DNA of 64,000 bases. It comes from Knoellia sp. Soil729 (GTDB lineage Bacteria > Actinomycetota > Actinomycetes > Actinomycetales > Dermatophilaceae). Location: positions 315,629-379,628 of the forward strand of contig NZ_LMSA01000001.1 in assembly GCF_001427985.1 (NCBI RefSeq), given 5' to 3'. The notes under the pieces are model-generated. The model ran no database searches. It was not told the origin of the DNA and saw only the letters and a program-made list of their open reading frames with translations. How positions within the stretch are numbered: position 1 is the stretch's first letter; each line of letters opens with the position of its first letter. A program made the translations under genes and the position numbers. This document shows positions 54,749-63,725 of this stretch, piece by piece.

Positions 54749-55723
54749 TCAGCCGCGGTAGGCGATCCAGCCACTCTGCATGCGCGCGAGCTGACCGGAG
54801 GAGAAGTGGTCCATGCACGCGTCGGTCGTGTAGTCCATGAAGTTGCGGATCGGGTCCAGGCCCGGGAGCGTGCAGGTGTCACGTCCGGTCGGGCACCCCG
54901 AGGCCGGGCTCGCCTCGGCGGGCGTGTCACGCACGTAGTCACCGGCCGTGTCCGAGCAGCCGCCCTGGAACGTGTGGTAGAGGTTCAGCCAGTGGCCGAT
55001 CTCGTGCGTCGCCGTGTCGCCCTGGTTGTAGGGAGAGGCGGTGCCACCGGGCAGGCTCTCGTCGAGGATGACGACCCCGTCCATGACGTCAGCCTGCTTC
55101 TTGGGGAAGGTCGCCCAGCCGAGCAGGTTGCTGCCGAGGTCGGCGGTGTAGATGTTGAGGTCCGAGTTGTCACCCTGGTGCAGGGCGGTCTTCATCGCGC
55201 GCTCCTGGGTGGTGCCGTGGTCGAGCCCGTTGTACCAGGACGCGTTGTTGGTCGTCGTCGTCCCCCTGAGTGCGAAGCTGAAGCCGGTGCCGGAGTAGGC
55301 GCTGTTGAGGACGCTGATCTGGCCGTTGATCTCGCTGGCGCTCAGCGCACCCCTGGTGCCGTCGGTGATGGTGTGCCAGTAGACGTCGATGGTCGCCGGA
55401 GCGAAGGAACCGCCACCACCGCCGCCGGGCTTCCTCGCCTCACCGGCCGCGTTGCGCGTGTAGCCCTTGGCGGCGAGCGCCTTGGTGAGCTGGGCCTCCA
55501 TCGCCTTGGCCTGGGCCGTCGAGACGTCGTGCGGGTCGCGAGCGTGGGAGCTGCGACCGGCCACGGCCGAGCCGGAGGCGGCATCGGTGGCGCACTCGGC
55601 CCGGACGCCGTTGAGGCCGGCGGTCGGGATGGCCGACGCGCTCGTGACGCCGAGACCAAGACTTGCAGCGGAGAGGATCGAGGCCGCGAGAACTGCCGCG
55701 GAACGCACTGGGCGAACAGACAT
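54749..55723 (-). CDS. secreted M43 (pappalysin-type) zinc metalloprotease
   Basis: A 324-residue exported protease. The signal peptide (SAAVLAASILSAASLGLGVT) ends near SASA; a pro-region of about 90 residues follows with a GGGGGG stretch. The zinc motif is THEIGHWLNLYHTF and the Met-turn RNFMDYTTDACMDHFSSGQ. Paired cysteines (GGCSDTAGD, SGCPTGRDTC) fit the family. AAGGGA precedes the ATG at 55723. It is a single gene. Confidence 0.94.
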   Translation of the reverse strand: MSVRPVRSAAVLAASILSAASLGLGVTSASAIPTAGLNGVRAECATDAASGSAVAGRSSHARDPHDVSTAQAKAMEAQLTKALAAKGYTRNAAGEARKPGGGGGGSFAPATIDVYWHTITDGTRGALSASEINGQISVLNSAYSGTGFSFALRGTTTTNNASWYNGLDHGTTQERAMKTALHQGDNSDLNIYTADLGSNLLGWATFPKKQADVMDGVVILDESLPGGTASPYNQGDTATHEIGHWLNLYHTFQGGCSDTAGDYVRDTPAEASPASGCPTGRDTCTLPGLDPIRNFMDYTTDACMDHFSSGQLARMQSGWIAYRG

Positions 55724-55860
55724 GTGGTGTCCCTTTCGGTGCACGAACCCGGGTGGGGTTCGAGGGAACCGAACCTAGCGACGCCACCGCCCGCGCTGAT
55801 ACCAGAAACGGTCCTGAAGTCGGTCAAGGTTTGGCAAAGCGGGTCAGGCTGCCCGACCTC

Positions 55861-56172
55861 TCACTCGCCGCCGTCCTGGGGTGCGCGGAAGCCTTCGTAG
55901 ATCTCCTTGCACTCCGGGCACACCGGGAACCGCTTGGGGTCGCGCCCGGGGATCCACACCTTGCCGCACAGGGCCGTCACCGGCTCTCCGGAGAGCGCGG
56001 ACTCGAGGATCTTCTCCTTGCGCACGTAGTGCGCGAAGCGCTCGTGGTCACCCGGCTCCTGGACCTGGGGCAGCGTCTCCTCGCGTTCGAGGACGGCCGT
56101 CTGGGTCGAGGGACCGGAGGGCTGCTGCTGGGGGGCGCCGGGGTCACTGAGGGGGCTCTGCGGATCGCTCAC
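55861..56172 (-). CDS. DUF3039 protein
   Basis: A 103-residue protein. The C-terminal half DHERFAHYVRKEKILESALS, VTALCGKVWIPGRDPKRFPV and CPECKEIYEG is the DUF3039 signature, with a likely zinc site (CxxC plus an earlier Cys). The N-terminal third is Pro/Gln-rich. TACTCT (minus strand, 56184-56179) lies six bases before the GTG, giving a leaderless start. The role is unknown. Confidence 0.9.
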   Translation of the reverse strand: MSDPQSPLSDPGAPQQQPSGPSTQTAVLEREETLPQVQEPGDHERFAHYVRKEKILESALSGEPVTALCGKVWIPGRDPKRFPVCPECKEIYEGFRAPQDGGE

Positions 56173-56191
56173 CCGACCAGAGTACGTCGGG

Positions 56192-56752
56192 TCAGTTGAG
56201 CTCTGGGTCCGACGGGAAGTACGCGACGAAGGCGAGCTCGCTGCTCTGGCGTCGGAGCACGCGCTGCCACAGGTGCTCGGGGTCGTCGGTGAGCAGGTCG
56301 TCGGCCAGGGAGTCCACGACCATCCAGGAGCCACGCTGGAGCTCGTGCTCGAGCTGCCCGGCGGACCACCCGGCATACCCGGCAAAGATCCGGAGCCCGC
56401 CGACCTCCGGCATGACGAGCAGCGGCGGCGTGTCGAGGTCGACGATCGCCACCGACCCGAAGAGCCGCTGGCTCCCCGGCGGCAGGGCATCCTCACCCGG
56501 GACGGTGACGAGGCCGAGCGCCGAGTCGAGCTGGACGGGTCCGCCCTGGAAGAGCGTCTGCGGCTGGGCGATGTGCTCGCCCCACCCCGGCAGGACGGAG
56601 TCGACGTCGGCGCCCAGGGGTTTGTTGAGGACGACCCCCTGGGCGCCGCTGACGTCGTGCTGGAGCATGAGGATCACGCTGCGGTGGAACACCCCGTCGT
56701 CGAGCTGGGGGGTGGAGACGAGCAGGCGGCCCGTCGTGCGGTCAGCGGTCAC
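56192..56752 (-). CDS. YqgE/AlgH-family protein
   Basis: A 186-residue protein of UPF0301: GRLLVSTPQLDDGVFHRSVI, GAQGVVLNKPLGADV, LFQGGPVQLDSALGLV and GYAGWSAGQLEHELQRGSW. The molecular role is not established. The GTG at 56752 lies inside the last codons of the upstream helicase gene (11-base overlap), so the two are probably translated together. Confidence 0.92.
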   Translation of the reverse strand: MTADRTTGRLLVSTPQLDDGVFHRSVILMLQHDVSGAQGVVLNKPLGADVDSVLPGWGEHIAQPQTLFQGGPVQLDSALGLVTVPGEDALPPGSQRLFGSVAIVDLDTPPLLVMPEVGGLRIFAGYAGWSAGQLEHELQRGSWMVVDSLADDLLTDDPEHLWQRVLRRQSSELAFVAYFPSDPELN

Positions 56753-58967
56753 GCTTCCATTCTGCACGGCCACCGGGCCCGCGGCGCTCGCCACCCTGAC
56801 GTCCTCCCGAACTCCCCTGGTGGCCGCGCGAGGCGCCCTGGAAGCGACGCGGCGGCCCGCCCGGACGATGACCGCGCTGGGGCTGCTTCGCCTCGAGCAA
56901 CGGCTTCCAGACCTCGTCGGCGACCGGCACCATCGACGGGGTGCGTCCACCGGCTGCCGCGACGTGCTCGTCACCGGGGCGCACGCGGATCGGCGCGACG
57001 TCGAGACCGGCGGCCTCGGCCAGGCGCTCCATGGTCCGCTTCTGGTGCGGCAGCGCGAAGGTCACGACCGTCCCCTTCTCGCCGGCGCGAGCCGTGCGGC
57101 CGGCACGGTGCAGGTAGTCCTTGTGGTCGGCGGGAGGGTCGGCCTGCAGGACCAGGCCGATGTCGTCGACGTGGATGCCGCGGGCGGCCACGTCGGTCGC
57201 CACGAGCACCGGCAGCGAGCCGTCGCGGAAGGCACCGAGCGCCCGGTTGCGCAGGTTCTGCGACAGGCCGCCGTGGATGGCGGCCGCGAGGACGCCCTTC
57301 TCGCGCAGCTCGCGGGCGATGCGGTCGGCACCGAGCTGGGTGCGCACGAAGACCACCGTGCGTCCGTCTCGGGCGGCGAGCTCGGCCGTGAGCTGCTTCT
57401 TGTTGTTGGGGTCGATGAGCATGATGTGGTGGCTCATCGTCGTGACGCTGGCGGTCACGTCCTCGGTCGAGTGCGTCACCGGGTCGGTGAGGTAGCGGTC
57501 GACCAAGGTGTCGATGCCCTTGTCGAGGGTCGCCGAGAAGAGCAGCCGCTGACCTCCGGCCGGCACCTTGTCGAGGATGGCGGTGACCTCGGGCAGGAAG
57601 CCCATGTCGGCCATGTGGTCGGCCTCGTCGAGGATCGCGACCTGCACGTCGTCGAGCTCGACGGCGCCGCGCTCGATGAGGTCGGCGAGGCGACCCGGGG
57701 TGGCGACGAGGATGTCGATGCCCTTGGCGAGCGCCTTGACCTGCGGCTCGTAGGACAGGCCACCGGCGACGAGCTTGTGGCGCAGGCCGGTCACGTGCAC
57801 GAGCGGCTCGAGGGCGTCGCTCACCTGCATGGCGAGCTCACGCGTGGGCACCATGATGAGCGAGCGCGGGCGCTTGCTCGCGGGCTTCGTGCCGTCGACG
57901 AGGCGGGTGATCGTCGGGAGGCCGAAGGCGAGGGTCTTGCCGGAACCGGTCTGGCCGCGGCCGAGGACGTCACGACCCGCGAGCGCGTCCGGGATCGTCG
58001 CATCCTGGATGGGGAACGGGGTCGTGATGCCGTCGCGTGCCAGCCGCTCGACGAGGCGGGGGTCGACACCGAGCCTGGCAAAACCGTTGTCCTCGGTCAC
58101 CGTCGCGGGTCCGGTGCCCTTCTTGGACTCGTACTTCACCCAGGTGTCGGCCTGGGCACGCTCGGCCTCTGCCTCCTCGAAGGTGCGGGGCTGCTCGAGG
58201 TCGTGGCGGTGCTCGTCGAAGTGACGGCCCTCGTGGCGGTCGCGACGCACCGGATCGGCCACGCGACGCGCCGGGGTGTCGCTGTCACGACGGAAGGGCG
58301 GGCGACCCTCGCGACGCTCCCCGTAGGCCGGGCGGCTGCCGCGGTCATCGCGACGCTGGCCATGGGCCGGACGCTCACCTCGAGTGTCACGTCCCTGGTA
58401 GCCACGGCTCTCGCTGCGGTCGTCACGACGCTGGCCGTATGCCGGACGCTCACCCCGGCTGTCGCCGCGCGAGTCGCTGCGCTGGTCACGTCCCTGGTAG
58501 CCGCCACGGCTGTCGCTGCGGTCGTCACGACGCTGGCCGTATGCCGGACGCTCACCACGGCTGTCACCGCGCGAGTCGCTGCGCTGGTCACGTCCTTGGT
58601 ACCCGCCGCGGCTCTCGCTACGGTCGTCACGTCCCTGGTAGCCGCCGCGCGCACCGGCGCGGTCGTCACGGCGAGGCGCAGAGGAGCCACGGTCGTCGCG
58701 GCGCTGGTAGCCACCGCGGTCGCTGGTCACGCGCGCGTCGCGGCTGTCGCGTCGATCCGGGCGCTCGCTGCGCTCGGGGCGCGCGCTGCGGTCCGACGGG
58801 GCCTCGCGGTCCCAGCGCGGGCTGCGCTCCGAGCGAGGCGCCTTGGTGCGGGAGGGGCCGTCGGGCTGGCCGCGGTGATGGCTCTTCTTGGCTCCCTGGG
58901 CCTTGGCGGCCTTCTGGGAGGAGGTCCAGCGCGGCTTCTTGGCGCCGGCGGAGGGCTTCTTGGGCAT
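56742..58967 (-). CDS. DEAD-box RNA helicase with N-terminal RG repeats
   Basis: A 741-residue helicase. The core (residues about 285-650) shows GRGQTGSGKTLAFGLPTITR, MVPTRELAMQ, VATPGRLADL, AILDEADHMADMGF, LLFSATLDKG and HRAGRTARAGEKGT. Unusually the Arg/Gly-rich RNA-binding region is at the N-terminus, residues about 80-230, built of repeats such as RGGYQGRDQRSDSRGDSRG; one 34-residue unit occurs twice nearly unchanged. A shorter basic tail ends the protein. It probably unwinds structured RNA, for ribosome assembly or decay. Confidence 0.93.
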   Translation of the reverse strand: MPKKPSAGAKKPRWTSSQKAAKAQGAKKSHHRGQPDGPSRTKAPRSERSPRWDREAPSDRSARPERSERPDRRDSRDARVTSDRGGYQRRDDRGSSAPRRDDRAGARGGYQGRDDRSESRGGYQGRDQRSDSRGDSRGERPAYGQRRDDRSDSRGGYQGRDQRSDSRGDSRGERPAYGQRRDDRSESRGYQGRDTRGERPAHGQRRDDRGSRPAYGERREGRPPFRRDSDTPARRVADPVRRDRHEGRHFDEHRHDLEQPRTFEEAEAERAQADTWVKYESKKGTGPATVTEDNGFARLGVDPRLVERLARDGITTPFPIQDATIPDALAGRDVLGRGQTGSGKTLAFGLPTITRLVDGTKPASKRPRSLIMVPTRELAMQVSDALEPLVHVTGLRHKLVAGGLSYEPQVKALAKGIDILVATPGRLADLIERGAVELDDVQVAILDEADHMADMGFLPEVTAILDKVPAGGQRLLFSATLDKGIDTLVDRYLTDPVTHSTEDVTASVTTMSHHIMLIDPNNKKQLTAELAARDGRTVVFVRTQLGADRIARELREKGVLAAAIHGGLSQNLRNRALGAFRDGSLPVLVATDVAARGIHVDDIGLVLQADPPADHKDYLHRAGRTARAGEKGTVVTFALPHQKRTMERLAEAAGLDVAPIRVRPGDEHVAAAGGRTPSMVPVADEVWKPLLEAKQPQRGHRPGGPPRRFQGASRGHQGSSGGRQGGERRGPGGRAEWKRDR
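58375..58700 (-). repeat. 102-bp coding tandem repeat in the DEAD-box gene
   Basis: The 34-codon unit that begins RGGYQGRDQRSDSRG is present twice almost identically, with a degenerate third unit and a shorter flanking unit (GGYQGRDDRSES). Two of the over-represented GTATGCCG octamers lie in it. Such repeats can expand or contract by recombination without frameshift. Confidence 0.8.
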
Positions 58968-59143
58968 GATGAATCACTCGATCCGAGTCGATGGTGGTGG
59001 GCGTCTACGGCCCTCCACGCGACTTCTGTGTCAACGAGATTCAACGGGCTGGAACGCGGGCGCCGGACATGGCGCAAGGGTCCATCCTACCAGCGGTGGG
59101 CTCCTGCGCCCTACTCGTGAGCACCGACCCCGACCCCCGGCCC

Positions 59144-59539
59144 TCAGGTCTCGCTTCGTCGGACGTCCTTCGGTTCGCCGGAAACCCGGCGCAACGACCG
59201 GGACGCGACGTAGCGAGCGGCCACCAGGCCCACGCCCACTCCCACCAGGTCCGCGACGACGTCCCACGGGTCACCGGACCGGTGCGGCAGCAGCGTCCAC
59301 TGGATGAGCTCGCTCACCGGAGCATGCAGGGCGACGAGCACGACCACCGGCCACTTCGGAAGACCGGCCACCAGGGCCAGGAGGACCGGCAACGCGAAGA
59401 CGGAACAGTGCACGAGCTTGTCGAAGCTGGGGAACGGCGCCACCCCTCCGCCCGAGGGCGAGTACAGGACGACGAGCTGGACGACCAGTGCAGCCGCAGC
59501 AGGCACCAGGCGCCAGCGACGCGACCGGTCCGCGGTCAC
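59144..59539 (-). CDS. VanZ-like family protein
   Basis: A 131-residue protein with four membrane helices. PFPSFDKLVHCSVFALPVLL, APVSELIQWTLLPHRSGDPW and DVVADLVGVGVGLV are VanZ-like signatures. The molecular role is unknown outside teicoplanin resistance, and no van genes are here. The GTG at 59539 overlaps the malic-enzyme stop (GTGA). Confidence 0.88.
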   Translation of the reverse strand: MTADRSRRWRLVPAAAALVVQLVVLYSPSGGGVAPFPSFDKLVHCSVFALPVLLALVAGLPKWPVVVLVALHAPVSELIQWTLLPHRSGDPWDVVADLVGVGVGLVAARYVASRSLRRVSGEPKDVRRSET

Positions 59540-60987
59540 GCCAGGGTTTCGGCGGTCTGCGAGATCGGCGTCTGGGGCGCGGTTCCGCCGGCCGTGAGCG
59601 CAGCCGCGGAAACGGCGGCGGCGACGACCTCGGCGACGTCGGGGTGGAACACGCTGGGGATGATGTAGGTCGCGTTGCGCTCGTCCTCCTTGACGACGGC
59701 CGCCAGCGCGTCGGCGGCCGCGAGGAGGACCTCGGGCGTGAGCATCTTGGAGCCGGAGTCGAGCAGCCCGCGGAAGACGCCGGGGAACACGAGCACGTTG
59801 TTGATCTGGTTGGCGAAGTCGGACCGGCCGGTGGCCACGACGGCGGCGTGCTTCGACGCCTCGACCGGGTCGACCTCGGGCGTGGGGTTGGCCAACGCGA
59901 AGACGACCGCGTCCTCGCCCATCGTCGCGATGTCGTCGCCGGTGAGGATGTTCGGTGCCGAGACACCGAGGAAGACGTCGGCTCCCACCAGGGCCTCCCT
60001 CAACGTCCCCGAGAGCCCCTCGGGGTTGGTGTGCTCGGCGATCCACGTCTGGTTCGGGTGCTCCCCCGAGAGGACGTCCTCGCGGTCACGGTCGATGACT
60101 CCGTACATGTCGGCGACGACGACGTTGCGCGCACCGGCATACAGGAGGAGCTTGAGGATGGCCGTGCCGGCGGCACCGGCACCGCTCATGACGAGCTTGA
60201 CGTCGGCGAGGTCCTTGCCCACCACCGCGAGCGCGTTGCGCATCGCCGCCACGCAGACGATGGCCGTCCCGTGCTGGTCGTCGTGGAAGACCGGGATGTC
60301 GAGCTCGGCGCGCAGCCGGGCCTCGATCTCGAAGCAGCGGGGCGCCGAGATGTCCTCGAGGTTGATCCCCGCGAAGACCGGCGAGATCGCCTTGACCGCG
60401 GTGATGATCTCCTCGGTGTCCGTGGTGTCGAGGCAGATGGGGAAGGCGTCGATGTCGGCGAACCGCTTGAACAGGGCCGCCTTGCCCTCCATGACGGGCA
60501 GTGCCGCGAGGGGGCCGATGTCGCCCAGGCCGAGCACGGCGGTGCCGTCGGTGACCACGGCGACGGTGTTGCGCTTGATCGTGAGGCGCCGGGCGTCCTC
60601 GGGGTTCTCCGCGATCGCGAGGCAGACCCGCGCGACACCGGGGGTGTAGATGAGGGACAGGTCGTCACGGTTGCGGATCGGCACCTTGGACTCGATGCTC
60701 AGCTTGCCGCCCAGGTGCATGAGGAAGGTGCGGTCCGAGACCTTGCCGATCTCGATGCCCTCGACCGTGCGCATCCGCTGGACGATCTCGTCGGCGTGCT
60801 CGGGGTCGCGGGTCATGAGCGTCACGTCGATGCGCACCTGCTCGTGCCCCGACGCGGTGACGTCGAGGCCGGTGACCACTCCCCCGGCTTCCTCGACGAC
60901 GCTGGTGAGCTCACTGACGGCCGTGGCACGAGCCGGGACGACGAGGCGGACGGTGACGGAGTTCGCGGCGGAGGGAAGGGCGACCAT
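59536..60987 (-). CDS. NAD(P)-dependent malic enzyme with ACT domain
   Basis: A 483-residue enzyme that converts malate to pyruvate and CO2. Residues about 10-85 form an ACT-like regulatory domain (VTVRLVVPARATAVSELTSV). The malic core follows: LSLIYTPGVARVCLAIAENP, FHDDQHGTAIVCVAAMRNAL with metal ligands, and VVVADMYGVIDRDRED after the Rossmann GAGAAG. NAD or NADP use cannot be decided by eye. It is coupled to the VanZ-like gene. Confidence 0.94.
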   Translation of the reverse strand: MVALPSAANSVTVRLVVPARATAVSELTSVVEEAGGVVTGLDVTASGHEQVRIDVTLMTRDPEHADEIVQRMRTVEGIEIGKVSDRTFLMHLGGKLSIESKVPIRNRDDLSLIYTPGVARVCLAIAENPEDARRLTIKRNTVAVVTDGTAVLGLGDIGPLAALPVMEGKAALFKRFADIDAFPICLDTTDTEEIITAVKAISPVFAGINLEDISAPRCFEIEARLRAELDIPVFHDDQHGTAIVCVAAMRNALAVVGKDLADVKLVMSGAGAAGTAILKLLLYAGARNVVVADMYGVIDRDREDVLSGEHPNQTWIAEHTNPEGLSGTLREALVGADVFLGVSAPNILTGDDIATMGEDAVVFALANPTPEVDPVEASKHAAVVATGRSDFANQINNVLVFPGVFRGLLDSGSKMLTPEVLLAAADALAAVVKEDERNATYIIPSVFHPDVAEVVAAAVSAAALTAGGTAPQTPISQTAETLA

Positions 60988-61094
60988 GCGGACGATTCAA
61001 CCGCTTACTCGTGAGTTCGACGCAATCGACCCTCACAGAGGGGCCGCCGTCGTCCCTCATCGCCCTGCCGGGACGCAGACCTACAGTGGCCCCC

Positions 61095-61712
61095 ATGACC
61101 GACCACGTCGAAGTCACCGGCCATGGAACCCACCACGTCCCGCCCGATCTCGTCGTGGTGCGGGCCCGCGTCCAGTGCGAGGCTCGCGAGGTCGCGACGG
61201 CGCTGACGGAGTCCTCGAACCGCACCACCGCGGCGCTGCAGGCAGCGGCCGACCACGGCGTCGAGGCCCGTGACCGGCGCACCGACGACGTCGGCCTCCA
61301 CCCGCGGCACGACCAGGACGGGCGTGAGGTCATCGGCTACACCGCCCACCAGTCCTTCCGGCTCATCGTCCGGGACCGCGACCGCGTCGGCGCCCTCCTC
61401 CAGGCCCTGGCGGGGGCAGCCGGTGACGCCCTCGCCGTCGACGGCATCGAGCTGGGCGCCGAGCCGACCGAGGAGGCGCTGGTCGCTGCCCGCGACGCGG
61501 CCTTCGGGGATGCTCGTGCTCGCGCGAGCCAGTTCGCCCGCCTCGCCGGTGCGCAGCTCGGCAAGGTCGTGCACATCCACGAGGGCGGTTCCGACGAGCA
61601 CCTGCCGCGACCGATGATGGCGCGGTCGGCCGACGTCGCCGCCTGGATGCCGGTCGAGGGCGGCACCCAGGCGATCTCGACGACGGTCACCGTGCGGTGG
61701 GAGCTGACGTGA
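61095..61712 (+). CDS. SIMPL-domain protein
   Basis: A 205-residue protein of the SIMPL/DUF541 family: VEVTGHGTHHVPPDLVVVRA, VGLHPRHDQDGREVIGYTAH and AARDAAFGDARARASQFARL. No signal peptide is seen, so it is cytoplasmic. The function is unknown. TACAGT (61082-61087) lies seven bases before the ATG, indicating leaderless transcription. Its stop overlaps the next start (GTGA). Confidence 0.92.
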   Translation: MTDHVEVTGHGTHHVPPDLVVVRARVQCEAREVATALTESSNRTTAALQAAADHGVEARDRRTDDVGLHPRHDQDGREVIGYTAHQSFRLIVRDRDRVGALLQALAGAAGDALAVDGIELGAEPTEEALVAARDAAFGDARARASQFARLAGAQLGKVVHIHEGGSDEHLPRPMMARSADVAAWMPVEGGTQAISTTVTVRWELT

Positions 61713-62371
61713 GCTGGACCGACGCCCTCGGCTGGTTCGGGTCGGCCCTGCTCGCCTTCTCGCTCCTGCAGGCCCGGATCCTGCGGTTGCGCGTGCTCAA
61801 CACGGTGGCCTGCCTCATCCTCGTGGTCTTCAACGCGCTGGTTGGCGTCTGGCCGATGGTCGCGATGAACGTGGTGCTGGCTGCGGTCAACCTCTGGTTC
61901 ATCGCGAAGATGCTGCGCGAGCGCAGCGACGAGAACGCCTTCACTGTCATCGAGGTCGAGGAGGACGATGCCTACCTGCAGCACTTCCTCGAGGTCCAGC
62001 GCGCCGACATCGCGACGTTCAACCCCGGGTTCGGCGGGGTGGCGGAGTCCTCGGAGCGTTTCGCCTACCTCGTCCTGCACGGCAACGAGACCGTCGGCGT
62101 GGTCGCCGTGCGCGACACCGGCGATGGTGTCGGGCAGGTCGAGCTCGACTACGTCACCGAGCGCTACCGCGACTTCACGCCGGGCGAGTTCGTGTGGCGG
62201 CGCAGCGGCCTGTTCGTCGGCCACGGCTGGCGCACGATCCGCACGCCGGCCGGCATGGTCGGCGCCTACTACGAGAAGCTCGGATTCCGGCGGGACGGCG
62301 ACGCGTGGACGCTGGACCTCGCTGGCGTCACCCAGCCGCCGGACCGTCTCGACGACGTCGAGCCAAGGTGA
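61709..62371 (+). CDS. YgjV-like membrane domain fused to a GNAT-like domain
   Basis: A 220-residue protein. Residues 1-75 form three short membrane helices (LGWFGSALLAFSLLQARILR, LNTVACLILVVFNALVGVWP, MNVVLAAVNLWFIAKML) of the YgjV type. Residues about 85-205 look like an acetyltransferase fold with a terminal AYYEKLGFRRDGDAWTLDL. The GTG at 61709 overlaps the SIMPL stop; the last 44 bases overlap the PAP2 gene on the other strand. Activity is not known. Confidence 0.78.
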   Translation: MSWTDALGWFGSALLAFSLLQARILRLRVLNTVACLILVVFNALVGVWPMVAMNVVLAAVNLWFIAKMLRERSDENAFTVIEVEEDDAYLQHFLEVQRADIATFNPGFGGVAESSERFAYLVLHGNETVGVVAVRDTGDGVGQVELDYVTERYRDFTPGEFVWRRSGLFVGHGWRTIRTPAGMVGAYYEKLGFRRDGDAWTLDLAGVTQPPDRLDDVEPR

Positions 62372-63164
62372 TCCTCAGCCGGTGACCGGTGATGACGGTC
62401 GCCAGCCAGCCCAGTCCGATGGCCCAGCCGGCGACGACATCGGTGAACCAGTGATGGCCCAGGAAGACCCTGGAGAGCCCCATGGCGGCGATGAGGACGG
62501 TTGCGACGGCGATGGTGACGGCTCGCCACCGCTTCTTGCGCAGCCAGATGACGAGCAGGTATGCCGTGAGCCCCAGGACCACGGTCGCGTTCAGCGTGTG
62601 CCCCGACGGGAAGCTGGCGGAGCTCTCGAAGGGTGGCACCGCGAGCGCCCGAGGCGGACGCGTCCTGGCGGTGAGGTCCTTGCCGGTCACGGTGATGAGG
62701 AGCGAACCGGCGCTCGCGATGGCCATGAGGACGAGGGGCATCCACCTGCGCCACGACAGTGAGAGACCGACGGCCACGACGAGCGCGAGGATCGGCATGC
62801 CCACAGGACCACCGATGTTGGTGAAGTCGGTGGCGAGTCGGTCCGCGAGCGGCGTGCGCATCCGGACCGCTGCGTCGAGCACGGGCTGGTCGATGACGGA
62901 GATCCCGTCCCTGTCGACGACGTTCTCGTAGACCTCGGCCGAACCAGCCGTGAGGGCGGCCACGACGCCCAGCCCGATGACGACGGTGAGGACGAGGGCG
63001 ATGTTGGCGGAGGACCAGCGCAGCGCACGGCCGACGAGCACGGAGACGTGGGCGAGCCAGCCTGCGACGAGCCGGCCGGGGGCACTGCGCCAGTGGGCGA
63101 GGTCGCGGTCACCGATCCGCTCGTCCTTGGGCGGCGAGGTGCGCTGGGGCTCTGCTGACGGCAT
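62328..63164 (-). CDS. PAP2-family phosphatase
   Basis: A 278-residue membrane phosphatase with six helices. The three catalytic motifs are KDLTARTRPP, SFPSGHTLNATV and SRVFLGHHWFTDVV. Such enzymes dephosphorylate phosphatidate or undecaprenyl diphosphate at the outer face. The N-terminal 30 residues are polar. It is convergent with the YgjV-GNAT gene, overlapping by 44 bases. Confidence 0.94.
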   Translation of the reverse strand: MPSAEPQRTSPPKDERIGDRDLAHWRSAPGRLVAGWLAHVSVLVGRALRWSSANIALVLTVVIGLGVVAALTAGSAEVYENVVDRDGISVIDQPVLDAAVRMRTPLADRLATDFTNIGGPVGMPILALVVAVGLSLSWRRWMPLVLMAIASAGSLLITVTGKDLTARTRPPRALAVPPFESSASFPSGHTLNATVVLGLTAYLLVIWLRKKRWRAVTIAVATVLIAAMGLSRVFLGHHWFTDVVAGWAIGLGWLATVITGHRLRITLARRRRDGPAAG

Positions 63165-63255
63165 ACGAGATCGTCACACATCTGGACGCACGAACACCCG
63201 GCGCGGTCAGCGCAAGCCGACCGGCCGGGTGTGGGTGCAGGTGGGATGACCACGG

Positions 63256-63623
63256 TGGTGGAGGTGGCGGGAATCGAACCCGCGTCCACTGACGGGAAAC
63301 CAAGACTTCTCCGGGTGCAGTGCGCTGTGGATTTTTCTCGGCCCCAGGGCTCGCGCGCACACGTTCCCTGACAGGCCCAGTCGGATTGAGTCCCACGCCA
63401 CCCCCCGACAGGAGCGACGCAGCCAGTTCTCTAGATGGCGCCAGGCACTGAGTCGAGATCTAGCTCAGGCTGACGGACTTCGAAGCTCGCTCAGGCGGCG
63501 AGGGCGAAGTCGGTGCGCTTGTTGTCGGCACCTATTGGTTTGCACAGATCGTTAACGAGATAACTGTGCATCCTCGACCCGCTTCCCTTGATCTGCCGAT
63601 CAATGTCGAAACCGATCACCCCC
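63256..63623 (-). ncRNA. ssrA: transfer-messenger RNA (tmRNA)
   Basis: The 5' end GGGGGTG pairs with CACCTCC near the 3' end, followed by A and encoded CCA (63258-63256). The tRNA-like T-arm GCGGGTTCGATTCCCGC is present. The tag frame (63529-63491) encodes the resume Ala and then DNKRTDFALAA before TGA. It rescues stalled ribosomes and marks the unfinished protein for Clp proteases. Length about 368 bases. Sequence between 63624 and 63725 holds its promoter region only. Confidence 0.95.
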
Positions 63624-63725
63624 CTGAGGGGGCTCATCCCACGCTGTTGAGTTGTGTCAGCAACTGTACCCGTCAACGCGCGGCGGCCTCGAATCATTTC
63701 CCGCAGGCCCGCCGCGCGAGGCGGT

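Noticed and set aside
56196-59120. 974-codon plus-strand frame opposite the DEAD-box gene
   Set aside because: Low-complexity antisense of the helicase and its RG repeats; no ribosome site or domain.
59144-59539. Glycopeptide resistance by the VanZ-like protein
   Set aside because: No vanHAX or regulatory genes are near; VanZ-like proteins are widespread and mostly unrelated to resistance.
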